A DNA stretch of 64,000 nucleotides from Streptomyces curacoi (GCF_001513975.1 NZ_KQ947988.1:701358-765357); one strand, 5' to 3'. Positions 1 through 8,470 are shown, counted from the stretch's first letter. Notes: generated by a model from the letters alone, not told the origin. A program made the numbers and translations.

Positions 1-3
1 CGG

Positions 4-2544
4 TCAGGCCCTGACGCCCACGACCTCCTCGGGCGTCCCCTCCGCCATCACCCTCCCTCCGCCCGCCCCGCCCTGCGGCCCCAGGTCGATCAGCCAGTCC
101 GAGGCGTGCACGACGTCGAGGTTGTGCTCGATGGTGACGACCGAGTGGCCGGCGTCGACGAGGCGTTGGAGTACGTCGAGGAGGCGGGCGGTGTCGGCGG
201 AGTGCAGGCCGGTGGTGGGTTCGTCCAGGAGGTAGAGCGTGCTGCCCGCCGCCCGGCGGCCCAGTTCCTTCGCCAGCTTGAGGCGTTGGGCCTCGCCCCC
301 GGAGAGCGTGGTGGCGGGCTGGCCCAGCGGGAGGTAGCCGAGGCCCACGTCGGACAGGCGGCGCAGACGGGCGGTGATCGCCGGGGCGTCCCCGAACACC
401 GTGAGGGCCTCGTCGACCGTCGCCTCCAGCACCTCGGCGATGTCGTGCCCGTCGTAGCGCACCGACAGCACCTCCGGCCGGAAGCGCCGGCCGCGGCAGC
501 CCGGGCACCTCACGTCCACCGGCGGCAGGAAGTGCATGTGGACCGAGAGCACGCCGGCGCCCTCGCAGCGTTCGCAACGGCCGCCGGGGACGTTGAAGGA
601 GAAGGCGCCGGGGGTCAGCCGCCCCGCGGACCGGGCCGCGAACGCCTCCCTGATCGGGGTGAACACCTCCGAGTAGGTGGCCGCGTTCGAGCGCGGCAGA
701 CGGCTGATCGGCTCCTGGTCGATGGTCACCACCTTCCCCAGGTGCTCCCAGCCGTCGATCCCGTCGTGCTCGCCCGGACGGTCCCCCGCTCCGTGGAAGT
801 GTCTGCGCGCCGCCCGGCCCAGGATGTCCAGCGCCAGGGTCGACTTGCCCGACCCGGACGGGCCGGTGAGGGTGACCAGACGGCCGAGCGGGATGCGTAC
901 GGTGAGGTCCTTGAGGTTGTGCGCACGCGCCCCGCGAATCACCAGCGCCCGCCCGGCGTCTCCGCGCCCCTTCGACGCGGGCGCCGCCAGCCGCCCCGAC
1001 AGATACGCCCCGGTCACGGAGCCCACGGCCCCGGTGCCCGCCCCTGCCGCCGAGCCCACGGCCCCGGTGCCCGCCCCTGTCGACGGGCACTCGGCCCCCG
1101 CCCCGGCCCTGGCCACCTCCTCAGGCGTCCCCTGTGCCACGATCCGGCCGCCGTGCCGGCCCGCGCCCGGGCCGACGTCCACCACATGGTCCGCCGCCCG
1201 CAGCACGTCCAGGTCGTGCTCGATCACCAGCACGGTGTTGCCCAGATCCCGCAGCCTGCGCAGCACGCCGACCAAGCGGACGGTGTCGGCGGGGTGGAGT
1301 CCCATGGTCGGCTCGTCGAGGACGTACAGCACGCCCGTGAGCCCCGAGCCCAGCAGCGCGGCCAGCCGCAGCCGCTGTGCCTCCCCCGCGGAGAGGCTCG
1401 GCGTCGGTTGCTCCAGGGTCAGATAGCCCACGCCGACGTCGACCAGCCGCCGCACCCGCTCGTCGAGATCGGCGACGACCGGCTCGACGAACAGCCACTC
1501 GTCCGCGGAGACCCGGTCCCGCAATCCGCCCAGCCAGGCGGCGAGTTCGTCGAGGGACAGACGCGTGGCCTCGACGATCGTCAGGCCGTGCACGGTCACC
1601 GCCCGGCTCTCCGCCCGCAGCCGAGCACCCCCGCACTCCCCGCAGACCTCCTTCACCAGCACCTGCTTCTCGGTGCGCTCCCGGTACTCGGTGTCCTCGA
1701 TGCGTTCGGCGTAGCGCCGCAGCAGAGCCGTCACCACCCCCTCGTAGCGGCCCGCGGTGACGGTGGCGGGCGGCTCGGTGTCCGGGAAGTGCCGTCGGAA
1801 CTCCGGGCTCTCGACGCCGTACAGGAGCAGGTCGCGTTCCTGGGCGGTGAGTTCGTCCAGCGGCCGCTCCGCGTCGAAGGTGAACCCGTAGTGCCGGGCC
1901 GCCGCCCGCAGCAGCGACACATTGCGCTCGGTGACCTTCGGCTGCCAGCCCAGTACGGCACCCTCGGCGACCGGGCGCCCGCCGTCGACCAGCCGCCGTA
2001 CGTCCGCCCGGATGACCTCGCCGAGCCCGGTGCAGGAGGGGCAGGCGCCGGCGGGCTTGTTGAAGGAGAAGGAGCCCATCACCAGTTCGGGCACGGGAGT
2101 GGCGCAGTGCGGGCAGGGGATCCGCTCGCCCTCCGTGTCCTCGTCGTCGTACTCGTAGGCGTGCGAGGGCGGGACGCCCTTCCCGCATGCGGGACACGGA
2201 CGTATCCCGATCCGCGACCACAGCAGCCGCAGGTAGGTGAACACCTCGGTGACCGTGCCGACCGTGGAGCGGGGGCTGCGGTTGGTGAGGTGCTGGTCGA
2301 CGCTGATGGAAGGGGACAGGCCGGTGATCGACTCCACGGAGGGGCGGCTGACGAGGCCGGTGACCATGCCCAGCGACTCCATGTACTGCCGCTGGCCCTC
2401 CCGGTGGAGGGTGTCGAAGGCGAGCGTGGACTTGCCGGAACCGGAGAGGCCGGTCATGACGACCAGCTTGTTCTTGGGGATCGAGAGGGTGACGTTGTCG
2501 AGGTTGTGCAGACGGGCGCCGGTGATGCGGATGCAGTCCTCCAT
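4..2544 (-). CDS. Short UvrA-like ABC ATPase
   Basis: This 846-residue protein is a UvrA-family ATPase with two ABC modules. Walker A motifs lie at about 32-40 and 561-569, and signature motifs at 384-388 (LSAGE) and 747-751 (LSGGE). Zinc-type Cys pairs occur at 117/120, 144/147, 168/171, 301/304, 657/660 and 680/683. Housekeeping UvrA is about 950 residues, so this is one of the shorter paralogues, some of which act in self-protection against DNA-binding drugs. That role is inferred here. A Gly/Ala/Thr linker at 481-515 joins the modules. The start is the ATG facing the divergent MerR-type gene, with a dyad immediately upstream. It may act in DNA-damage recognition or drug resistance; confidence in the family is high, in the substrate none. 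Confidence 0.93.
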   Translation of the reverse strand: MEDCIRITGARLHNLDNVTLSIPKNKLVVMTGLSGSGKSTLAFDTLHREGQRQYMESLGMVTGLVSRPSVESITGLSPSISVDQHLTNRSPRSTVGTVTEVFTYLRLLWSRIGIRPCPACGKGVPPSHAYEYDDEDTEGERIPCPHCATPVPELVMGSFSFNKPAGACPSCTGLGEVIRADVRRLVDGGRPVAEGAVLGWQPKVTERNVSLLRAAARHYGFTFDAERPLDELTAQERDLLLYGVESPEFRRHFPDTEPPATVTAGRYEGVVTALLRRYAERIEDTEYRERTEKQVLVKEVCGECGGARLRAESRAVTVHGLTIVEATRLSLDELAAWLGGLRDRVSADEWLFVEPVVADLDERVRRLVDVGVGYLTLEQPTPSLSAGEAQRLRLAALLGSGLTGVLYVLDEPTMGLHPADTVRLVGVLRRLRDLGNTVLVIEHDLDVLRAADHVVDVGPGAGRHGGRIVAQGTPEEVARAGAGAECPSTGAGTGAVGSAAGAGTGAVGSVTGAYLSGRLAAPASKGRGDAGRALVIRGARAHNLKDLTVRIPLGRLVTLTGPSGSGKSTLALDILGRAARRHFHGAGDRPGEHDGIDGWEHLGKVVTIDQEPISRLPRSNAATYSEVFTPIREAFAARSAGRLTPGAFSFNVPGGRCERCEGAGVLSVHMHFLPPVDVRCPGCRGRRFRPEVLSVRYDGHDIAEVLEATVDEALTVFGDAPAITARLRRLSDVGLGYLPLGQPATTLSGGEAQRLKLAKELGRRAAGSTLYLLDEPTTGLHSADTARLLDVLQRLVDAGHSVVTIEHNLDVVHASDWLIDLGPQGGAGGGRVMAEGTPEEVVGVRA

Positions 2545-2546
2545 GC

Positions 2547-2566
2547 CTTCAAGTTTTTCATTGAAG
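2547..2566. promoter_or_regulatory. Inverted repeat between uvrA-like and merR-like genes
   Basis: A perfect dyad CTTCAA-N8-TTGAAG begins three bases upstream of the UvrA-like ATG. A third half-site CTTCAA occurs at 2628-2633, just before the divergent regulator GTG. MerR-family regulators bind dyads near divergent promoters, so this is a candidate operator for the neighbouring regulator. Operator function is inferred. Confidence 0.5.
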
Positions 2567-2637
2567 TGCTTGTGGAGACTTTGGCCGCGCTCCTCCCTGA
2601 CAATCTGGGCGTGAGCGTCGCGTAACCTTCAAGTCCC

Positions 2638-3360
2638 GTGAGGAACGACGACGAACGACTGCGGCCGGTCGACCTGGCCCGCCTGGCCGGGATCTCGACC
2701 CAGCAGGTCCGCAACTACGAGGAGGCCGGCGTCCTGCCCCCGGCCGCGCGTACCGCGTCCGGCTACCGGACCTTCACGGACGCGCACCGGCGGGCGCTGC
2801 TGACGTACCGCGCGCTGCTGCGGGGGTACGGGCCGGTGACGGCGGCCGGGATCATGCGGGCCGTGCACACCGGTGACGTCCCGGCGGCGCTCGCCCTCGT
2901 CGACGCCGCGCACGCCGCGCTGCACGAGGAGCGGACGGCACTGCGGGCGACGAGCGAGGCCCTGGAGACCCTGACCGAGGCACCCCCGGCCGAACTGCCC
3001 CCCGCCGGGCTGCGCATCGGCGAGGTGGCCGCGTTGCTCGGCGTACGGACGTCGGCGCTACGGGTGTGGGAGGCGGCCGGGCTGATCACCCCGGAACGGG
3101 AGCGGGGTACCAGGTACCGCGTCTACCGTCCGGCCGACGTGCGCGACGCCCGCCTGATCCACACCCTGCGCCGCAGCCACTACCTCTTCGACCAGATCCG
3201 CCCGGTCCTGGACGGCCTGCGACGTGAGGGCAGCAGCGCGAGCCTGCGCGCGGCGATCGCGGCCCGGGGCGAACAACTGACGGCCCGCACCCGCACCATG
3301 CTGTCGGCCGCGGGCCTCCTGCACGACTACCTGGAGCACGTGGAGGGCGTCACTGGCTGA
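2638..3360 (+). CDS. MerR-family regulator with two MerR-type HTH domains
   Basis: This 240-residue protein has two MerR-like winged helix segments. One lies at about residues 10-50 (DLARLAGISTQQVRNYEEAG) and the other at about 124-165 (RIGEVAALLGVRTSALRVWE). Each has the arginine-tyrosine or arginine-valine wing. Classical MerR proteins have one N-terminal DNA-binding domain followed by a dimerisation helix and an effector domain, so this tandem arrangement is uncommon. The start is GTG. It diverges from the UvrA-like gene with 93 bases between, and probably controls that gene and itself. No metal-binding Cys cluster is visible, so a small-molecule or no-ligand mode is likelier. Confidence 0.88.
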   Translation: MRNDDERLRPVDLARLAGISTQQVRNYEEAGVLPPAARTASGYRTFTDAHRRALLTYRALLRGYGPVTAAGIMRAVHTGDVPAALALVDAAHAALHEERTALRATSEALETLTEAPPAELPPAGLRIGEVAALLGVRTSALRVWEAAGLITPERERGTRYRVYRPADVRDARLIHTLRRSHYLFDQIRPVLDGLRREGSSASLRAAIAARGEQLTARTRTMLSAAGLLHDYLEHVEGVTG

Positions 3361-3441
3361 CACCGGTGGACTGCGCCGGACCGCCCGTGGCGTGCTGTCC
3401 GGACATTGCCCTCGTGCTTCGCCACCTGGAGAGTGAGAGGC

Positions 3442-3900
3442 ATGGAGTTCCTGGATCCGGCGACCGCCCGTACCTGGCTCGGCACGGCCGTCGCTCAGGC
3501 GCGTGCCGGGCTCGAAGAGGGCGGCATCCCTGTCGGCGCCGCACTGTACGGGGCCGACGGGACGCTGCTGGGCCGTGGCCGCAACCGGCGTGTCCAGGAC
3601 GGCGATCCGTCGATGCACGCGGAGACGGCCGCCTTCCGGGCGGCGGGGCGGCAGCGGTCGTATCGCGGAACGACCATGGTGACCACGCTCTCGCCCTGCT
3701 GGTACTGCTCCGGCCTGGTCCGGCAGTTCGGCATCTCCCGGGTGGTGATCGGCGAGGCGGTCACCTTCCACGGCGGGCACGACTGGCTGGCCGAGCACGG
3801 GGTCGAGATCGTGCTCCTCGACGACCCCGAGTGCGCCGAACTGATGCGGAACTTCATCAGGCACCATCCCGACCTGTGGAACGAGGACATCGGTGAGTGA
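3442..3900 (+). CDS. Cytosine deaminase-like nucleoside deaminase
   Basis: This 152-residue protein belongs to the zinc-dependent cytidine deaminase-like superfamily and would hydrolytically deaminate cytosine or a related base in the cytosol. The zinc and catalytic residues are His59 and Glu61 (MHAETA) and Cys86 and Cys89 (SPCWYC). The C-terminal LWNEDIGE ending resembles the yeast-type cytosine deaminase rather than the CodA amidohydrolase type. The ATG at 3442 was chosen because a GAGAG-type ribosome site precedes it; an ATG at 3406 lacks one. The stop overlaps the next start (GTGAGTGA), so it is translationally coupled to the dioxygenase gene. Substrate is inferred from family only. Confidence 0.87.
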   Translation: MEFLDPATARTWLGTAVAQARAGLEEGGIPVGAALYGADGTLLGRGRNRRVQDGDPSMHAETAAFRAAGRQRSYRGTTMVTTLSPCWYCSGLVRQFGISRVVIGEAVTFHGGHDWLAEHGVEIVLLDDPECAELMRNFIRHHPDLWNEDIGE

Positions 3901-4885
3901 TCCCCACGAGCTCAGCGCACGCCACACCTGCCGCATCCCCACGATCGATCTGAGGCCCTGGCCGGACGGCGGCGCCGAGGCCCGCGAGGCCATCGCCCGC
4001 ACCGTCGACGAGGCCCTCCAGACGGCCGGATTCCTCCTGGTCACCGGGCACGGCGTGGACCCCTCCCTGCGCGCCCGCATCCGCGCGGCCGCCCGCGCCT
4101 TCTTCACGCTCCCCGTCGAGGTCAAGCAGACGTACGAGGCGAAGGTCGGCGGGCGCGGCTGGCTCGGGCCGGGCGCGGAGGCCAACGCGTACGCGGAGGG
4201 CACCGAGACCCCGCCGGACCTGAAGGAGTCGCTGACCTTCGCCACGCACGAGCCCTTCGAGGACCCGGTGGTCAACGCCGAGTGGTACGCGCCGAACGTG
4301 TGGCCGGCGCAGGTGCCGGAACTGAAGCCGCTGTGCGAGGAGTACCTGGCACGGATGGCTGAGCTGGAGAACCGGCTCCTCTCCCTGCTCGGCGCGGCCC
4401 TCGGCCTCGAACCCGACTTCTTCACCCGGCACATGGACCACCCGACGTACGGCTTCAACATCAACTGGTATCCGGGGACAGCGGTGATCGGGGAACCGGC
4501 GCCCGGCCAGTTCCGCATCGGCCCGCACACCGACTTCGGCACGGTGACGATCCTCGACCGGCAGGCGGGCAAGGGCGGTTTGCAGGTCTACACGGACGCG
4601 GGCGGCTGGGAGGACGCGCCGTACGATCCGGCGGCGTTCACCATCAACATCGGCGATCTGATGGCCCGTTGGACCGGCGACCGGTGGCGGTCCGGGCGGC
4701 ACCGGGTACTGCCGCCGCCCGCGGACGCGCCCGCCGAGGAGCTGATGAGCCTCGTCTACTTCGGGGAGTGCACGCCCGGGACGCTGGTCGAGTCCGTCCC
4801 CGCTCCGGTGGGGCGGGTGGCGTACGAGCCGGTCGACTCGCATGTGTATCTGCGGGCGAAGCTGGACTCGATCACCGTCGGCTGA
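3893..4885 (+). CDS. Isopenicillin N synthase-like Fe(II) dioxygenase
   Basis: This 330-residue protein is in the isopenicillin N synthase/2-oxoglutarate-Fe(II) oxygenase family. The N-terminal DIOX_N region spans about 14-125 and the jelly-roll core about 180-310. Iron ligands are His212 and Asp214 (HTDFGT) and His270 (GRHRV). Where family members carry an RxS that binds 2-oxoglutarate carboxylate, this one reads ELMS, so the arginine appears replaced. That could mean a different co-substrate mode, as in IPNS-like oxidases. The GTG start overlaps the end of the deaminase gene by 8 bases. The substrate is unknown. It sits between a base deaminase and a stand-alone condensation domain, which suggests specialised metabolism rather than general catabolism. 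Confidence 0.9.
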   Translation: MSDPHELSARHTCRIPTIDLRPWPDGGAEAREAIARTVDEALQTAGFLLVTGHGVDPSLRARIRAAARAFFTLPVEVKQTYEAKVGGRGWLGPGAEANAYAEGTETPPDLKESLTFATHEPFEDPVVNAEWYAPNVWPAQVPELKPLCEEYLARMAELENRLLSLLGAALGLEPDFFTRHMDHPTYGFNINWYPGTAVIGEPAPGQFRIGPHTDFGTVTILDRQAGKGGLQVYTDAGGWEDAPYDPAAFTINIGDLMARWTGDRWRSGRHRVLPPPADAPAEELMSLVYFGECTPGTLVESVPAPVGRVAYEPVDSHVYLRAKLDSITVG

Positions 4886-4905
4886 TCGCGGCGAACCGTT
4901 TCTGA

Positions 4906-4942
4906 GAAAGGGTTGCCTCGTTGGGCGAGATACCACCCTTTC
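4906..4942. promoter_or_regulatory. Inverted repeat ahead of condensation gene
   Basis: GAAAGGGT at 4906-4913 pairs perfectly with ACCCTTTC at 4935-4942 around a 21-base loop. It lies between the dioxygenase stop and the condensation-domain start. It could be a weak terminator or attenuator that separates the two transcription units, or an operator. No U-rich tail follows. Confidence 0.4.
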
Positions 4943-4980
4943 GGGTGTGTCCCCCGCCGCGAATGGAGCCGCCCGTGCGA

Positions 4981-6354
4981 ATGACTGACATCCAGCGCTG
5001 CGAGGTCCGGCCCGGACGACTCGTCGAATGGACGCTCAGTCCCGCCACCGTCGCGACCGCCGCAGGGCTGCCGGAGGACTCCAGGCCGCCCGCGTACGTC
5101 CAGGAGTCACATCTCAGGACGGTCCACTCCGTGCGTGCGGACGGCCTGTTCCTGCCGACCTGGCTCGGCACGGCGTTCGACATCCCGGGCCGGGTCGATC
5201 TCGACGCCCTGCAGAACGCGCTGCGCCTGTGGACGCTCCGGCACGAGACGCTGCGCAGCGGCTTCCGCTGGACCGGCGGAGAGATGCGCCGGTTCACGGT
5301 CGACGCCGAGACCGTGTCGCTCCAGCGCGCGGTGGTCGGCGACTTCCCCGACGCGGCGGAGCTGGTCCAGTACCTGGAGGACCGCTTCGATGCCGCGGCG
5401 TACGCGCTGCGCTGGCCGAACTTCATCTACGCGGCAGTCGTCCGGGACGACTGCACCAGCGTGTACATGGCTTTCGATCACAGCAATGTCGACGGCTACT
5501 CGATCATGCGCATCCCCGCCGAGATCCACGATCTCTACACGGCCGCCGTCGAGGGCCGCCCGGTGGCGGAGCCACCGGTCAGCAGTTACATCGACTTCTG
5601 CGAGATCGAGAGGGAGGAGGCGGACCGGATCGCCGACGACCATGTGATCGTCGCCCGCTGGCGGGAGTTCATCAACCGCTGCGACGGACAGCTGCCGAAC
5701 TTCCCCGTCGAGCTCGGCATCGAATCCACCGGCCTGCACCCGCAGAAGCTCATGCGCGAGATGATCGTGGACGCCGATGCCGCCGCGGCGTTCGAGGCGT
5801 ACTGCCGGCCCTACGGCGGAAGCCTGGTCGGGGTGCTGGCCGCCACCAGCCTCGTCGTGCACGAGCTCGGCGGAGAGCCCGTCTACCGCACGGTCGTGCC
5901 GTTCCACACCCGGGACAACTCCCAGTGGTCGGACTCCGTGGGCTGGTTCGTCGGCGCCGCGCCGATCGAGGTCGCGGTAACGCCCGCAACCGATCTCACC
6001 AGCGCCCTGAAGGCCGTGCGCGCCGAACTGCGGGCCAACAGGCCGCTGGCCCGCATCCCGCTCGCCCGGGTCCTGGACCTGCTCGGCTCCGACTTCCGCC
6101 CGACGTCGCCCGACCTGTACTCGGTCGTCTCGTTCCTCGACGCCCGGGGCGTCCCCGGCTCCGCGCGGTGGACCGATCTGAAGGTGTACGGACTGGGCAG
6201 GGTGTCGTACGGCGACAAGGTGTACGTGTGGTTCAACCGGCTCCACGAGGGGCTCTGGTTCACCTGCCGCCACCCGGACACCGACATCGCGCACAAGAAC
6301 ATGCGGCTGTATGCGGAGCGGCTGCGGGACGTCATCGCGGCGACGGTTTCGTAA
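4981..6354 (+). CDS. Stand-alone condensation-domain protein
   Basis: This protein of about 457 residues resembles the condensation/acyltransferase domains of non-ribosomal peptide synthetases. The catalytic motif is present as His167-SNV-Asp171-Gly in FDHSNVDGY. The N-terminal half forms the usual chloramphenicol acetyltransferase-like lobe. No adenylation or carrier domain is nearby, so it is a free-standing enzyme. Such proteins can join acyl or aminoacyl groups to alcohols or amines, or act on carrier-bound substrates encoded elsewhere. Start: GGAG at 4965-4968 is 6 bases before GTG 4975 and 12 before ATG 4981. I use the ATG because the MTDI beginning matches what I recall of relatives, but GTG 4975 is an equal alternative. 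Confidence 0.85.
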   Translation: MTDIQRCEVRPGRLVEWTLSPATVATAAGLPEDSRPPAYVQESHLRTVHSVRADGLFLPTWLGTAFDIPGRVDLDALQNALRLWTLRHETLRSGFRWTGGEMRRFTVDAETVSLQRAVVGDFPDAAELVQYLEDRFDAAAYALRWPNFIYAAVVRDDCTSVYMAFDHSNVDGYSIMRIPAEIHDLYTAAVEGRPVAEPPVSSYIDFCEIEREEADRIADDHVIVARWREFINRCDGQLPNFPVELGIESTGLHPQKLMREMIVDADAAAAFEAYCRPYGGSLVGVLAATSLVVHELGGEPVYRTVVPFHTRDNSQWSDSVGWFVGAAPIEVAVTPATDLTSALKAVRAELRANRPLARIPLARVLDLLGSDFRPTSPDLYSVVSFLDARGVPGSARWTDLKVYGLGRVSYGDKVYVWFNRLHEGLWFTCRHPDTDIAHKNMRLYAERLRDVIAATVS

Positions 6355-6375
6355 GCGCCCCGACCGTTTCGCACG

Positions 6376-6777
6376 TCAGTGGCCCTGTTCCAGTGTCTCG
6401 ATCAGCCTCTCGAAGCGGGCCCGCCAGCGCTGCTCGGACTCCGTCCCGCCCTGGAACTCGTGGGTGAAGCGCAGCGCGGCGCCCTCCTCGCCGTCCCGCT
6501 CCAGGTGGAAGCGGATCCGGCCGCCCTCCACCCGGTACTCGGCCACCCGGTCCACGTCCCACGCGGTGACCCGCCCGCTGCCGAGGTCACGGAGGGTGAC
6601 AGCCCCGCCGAGACGGGGTTCCAGGACATCGGCGGGCGTGCACCAGGCCGCCAGCCCCTCCGGGGTGCTGAACGCCGGCCAGACCTTCTCCATGGGCCGG
6701 GGAAGCCGTACCAGGAAGTGCAGGATGTGGGTGTTCCCGTGGGTCTGGCTGGTGCCCTGTTCGATGGAACCGGTCAT
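6376..6777 (-). CDS. SRPBCC/AHSA1-type protein
   Basis: This 133-residue protein looks like the activator-of-Hsp90-homologue branch of the START-like SRPBCC fold. Features are an N-terminal beta strand with a PMEKVWPAFSTPEGLAAW segment, a following antiparallel sheet, and a long C-terminal helix (RWRARFERLIETL). Such proteins bind hydrophobic ligands, and their partners in bacteria are mostly unknown. ATG at 6777 was chosen over an upstream in-frame start because residues before it are low-complexity Arg/Gly typical of out-of-frame high-GC sequence. It is convergent with the condensation gene and lies downstream of the sigma-factor gene pair on the same strand. Confidence 0.75.
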   Translation of the reverse strand: MTGSIEQGTSQTHGNTHILHFLVRLPRPMEKVWPAFSTPEGLAAWCTPADVLEPRLGGAVTLRDLGSGRVTAWDVDRVAEYRVEGGRIRFHLERDGEEGAALRFTHEFQGGTESEQRWRARFERLIETLEQGH

Positions 6778-6815
6778 AGCACCAGCCTGACCCCGCCGGG
6801 GGCGATGTGCACCCC

Positions 6816-7781
6816 TTACGGCCGCTGACCTGCCTTGTCGACGACCGCGCGCTCCAGGATCGCGGTGCGAGCGGTGACGTCGCCCTTCTTGAAGCCCCAC
6901 GGGAGGTCCTCGACGGCCACCGCCCGCTCCCCGAGGAACTCCTTGGTCTTCTTGTCGAAGATCAGCTCGAAGCGCTGCCCGCGGTCCACCCGGGCGACCG
7001 CCACGCCGTGCCGGCCGGCCGCGTCCACGGCGTCGTCGATCACGAAGACGCCGGAGATCCTGGCGGCGGCCCGGTACAGGGCGGCGGCCTGCGCGGGCGG
7101 CATCAGGGACTCTCGGGCGAGGTCACCGACGAGGACGAAGTTCGCCTCGTCCTTGCTGTTGCTGCCCTGGCTGACGCTGTTCAGCCACGCGTACATCTTG
7201 CCGGGGTCGGTCGGGAGGGTCTGCAGGTGGCGGTAGTTGGTGTTGGACGGATTACCGGCGACCTCCCTGTCCAGCGGCACGTCGTCGAGGTCACGGTAGG
7301 GCTCGTCCAGCAGGCCCTTGCGGCTGCCGTCCACCGACAGCCACACCTCACGCTCATGGACCGGGTCGAGCTTGGCGGGCTCGTCGTTCGACTGGCTGGT
7401 CCAGGCGACCTTGCTCCTGATGTACACGAACTGGTCGTCACGGATGCCGGCCGGCACCTCCGCGTGCTCGGCGGCGAGCGCGATGCCCTCCAGCAGCCGG
7501 GCGGCCTCCCCCGCGGCGCCGCCCGGCTCCACGGCCCCCTTCGTCGCGGCGGGCCGGTCCGGCGCCGCGGCCCGCTCCCCCCGCCCGGACGGGACGGTGA
7601 ACGTGACGACGACGGCGGTGACGGCCGCCACGGCGCCCGCGACCAGGGCCGTGCGCAGAAACCGCCTGCGCACGGGGGCCTCGGACGGTTCCTGCCGGAT
7701 CTCGGTCATCAGGTGCTCCTTGAGGAGTCGGTGACGGCCCGGCGGAAGGTCTCTCTCCGGCAGCTCCGGGAGCTGGTTCAT
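6816..7781 (-). CDS. CU044_5270-type membrane protein, sigma-factor partner
   Basis: This 321-residue protein has a basic N-terminus, one transmembrane segment at about 42-63, and an extracytoplasmic domain. It matches the actinobacterial CU044_5270 family that typically follows ECF sigma genes. Its start overlaps the upstream sigma stop by 4 bases (ATGA), so the two are translationally coupled. The N-terminal cytoplasmic part is about 40 residues and contains no recognisable zinc anti-sigma motif. Even so, position and topology suggest it senses an envelope signal for the sigma factor. That function is inferred from context. Confidence 0.8.
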   Translation of the reverse strand: MNQLPELPERDLPPGRHRLLKEHLMTEIRQEPSEAPVRRRFLRTALVAGAVAAVTAVVVTFTVPSGRGERAAAPDRPAATKGAVEPGGAAGEAARLLEGIALAAEHAEVPAGIRDDQFVYIRSKVAWTSQSNDEPAKLDPVHEREVWLSVDGSRKGLLDEPYRDLDDVPLDREVAGNPSNTNYRHLQTLPTDPGKMYAWLNSVSQGSNSKDEANFVLVGDLARESLMPPAQAAALYRAAARISGVFVIDDAVDAAGRHGVAVARVDRGQRFELIFDKKTKEFLGERAVAVEDLPWGFKKGDVTARTAILERAVVDKAGQRP

Positions 7782-8383
7782 CGGCTTCCCTCCCTCAGGG
7801 GCCCGACCGCGGTGGTGCGGTCACCTCTCATCTGTCCGCGAGATCCGGGGAGTTCCATATGTTTCGCGAGTTTTGTCCGCGCCCGTGAGAGCCGTGACCG
7901 TACGGTCCCCACCGGCACGCCCAGCGCCTGAGCCGCCGCCCGGTAGTCCAGCCCCGACCACACGCACAGCGCCAGCACCTCCCGCTCGGCCCGCCGCAGC
8001 CTGCCCAGAGCGGTGCGTACGACGGCCAGCTGCGCCGCGTCGTCGATGCGCTCGGCGACCTCGTCGGCGAAGTCGCGCACGGTCTCGTCACGCGGCACCC
8101 GGGCCATGGCGGCGGCATGTCTGCGGGCGGCGCGACGGGTGTTGCGCGTGACGTTGGTGGCGATGCCGAGCAGCCAGGGGCGCGGCGAGCCGCCCTCCTC
8201 GTCGAGCCTCTCGCGCAGCCGCCAGGCTTCCAGGAAGGTCAGCGAGACGACGTCCTCGGCCACGCTCCACTCCCCCGTGAGACGGAAGGCGTGGTTGTAG
8301 ACGGAGCGTGCGTACGCGTCGAAGAGCTCACCGAAAGCGCCGTGGTCCCCCGCGCGGATGCGTTCCCGCAGATTCGTATCCAC
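7778..8383 (-). CDS. ECF RNA polymerase sigma factor
   Basis: This 201-residue protein has sigma region 2 at about 12-80 (HAFRLTGEWSVAEDVV, then TFLEAWRLRERL) and region 4 at about 125-180. Region 4 carries the helix-turn-helix LDYRAAAQALGVPVGTVRSR. No sigma region 1 or 3 is present, as expected for an extracytoplasmic-function sigma factor. It would direct RNA polymerase to promoters of an envelope or stress regulon. The gene is coupled to the membrane protein downstream. A GGAACC element reading toward this gene lies about 31 bases upstream at 8414-8419, compatible with autoregulation, although I could not define a matching minus-10. Confidence 0.92.
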   Translation of the reverse strand: MDTNLRERIRAGDHGAFGELFDAYARSVYNHAFRLTGEWSVAEDVVSLTFLEAWRLRERLDEEGGSPRPWLLGIATNVTRNTRRAARRHAAAMARVPRDETVRDFADEVAERIDDAAQLAVVRTALGRLRRAEREVLALCVWSGLDYRAAAQALGVPVGTVRSRLSRARTKLAKHMELPGSRGQMRGDRTTAVGPLREGSR

Positions 8384-8407
8384 GCCTGTCTATCTGTCCG
8401 TACGACG

Positions 8408-8447
8408 AAGGCCGGTTCCCGTGAGCCACGTCACAGTAACCGGCCTT
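8408..8447. terminator. Stem-loop between ccsB and ECF sigma gene
   Basis: AAGGCCGGTT at 8408-8417 pairs with AACCGGCCTT at 8438-8447 around a 20-base loop that itself contains GTGA/TCAC. Both flanking genes run on the minus strand, so it likely terminates the cytochrome c maturation operon. The same stretch also carries the possible GGAACC promoter element of the sigma gene. Confidence 0.55.
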
Positions 8448-8470
8448 CACCGTAGGGGACTCGGACCGGC

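Noticed and set aside
106..2625. Long plus-strand open frame opposite the UvrA-like gene
   Set aside because: It is antisense to a gene with clear family motifs, and its translation is Arg/Gly/Ala-rich with no domain, as expected of high-GC shadow frames.
5028..6467. Second reading frame over the condensation gene
   Set aside because: Arg-rich and without motif, while the overlapping frame carries the HxxxDG catalytic motif.
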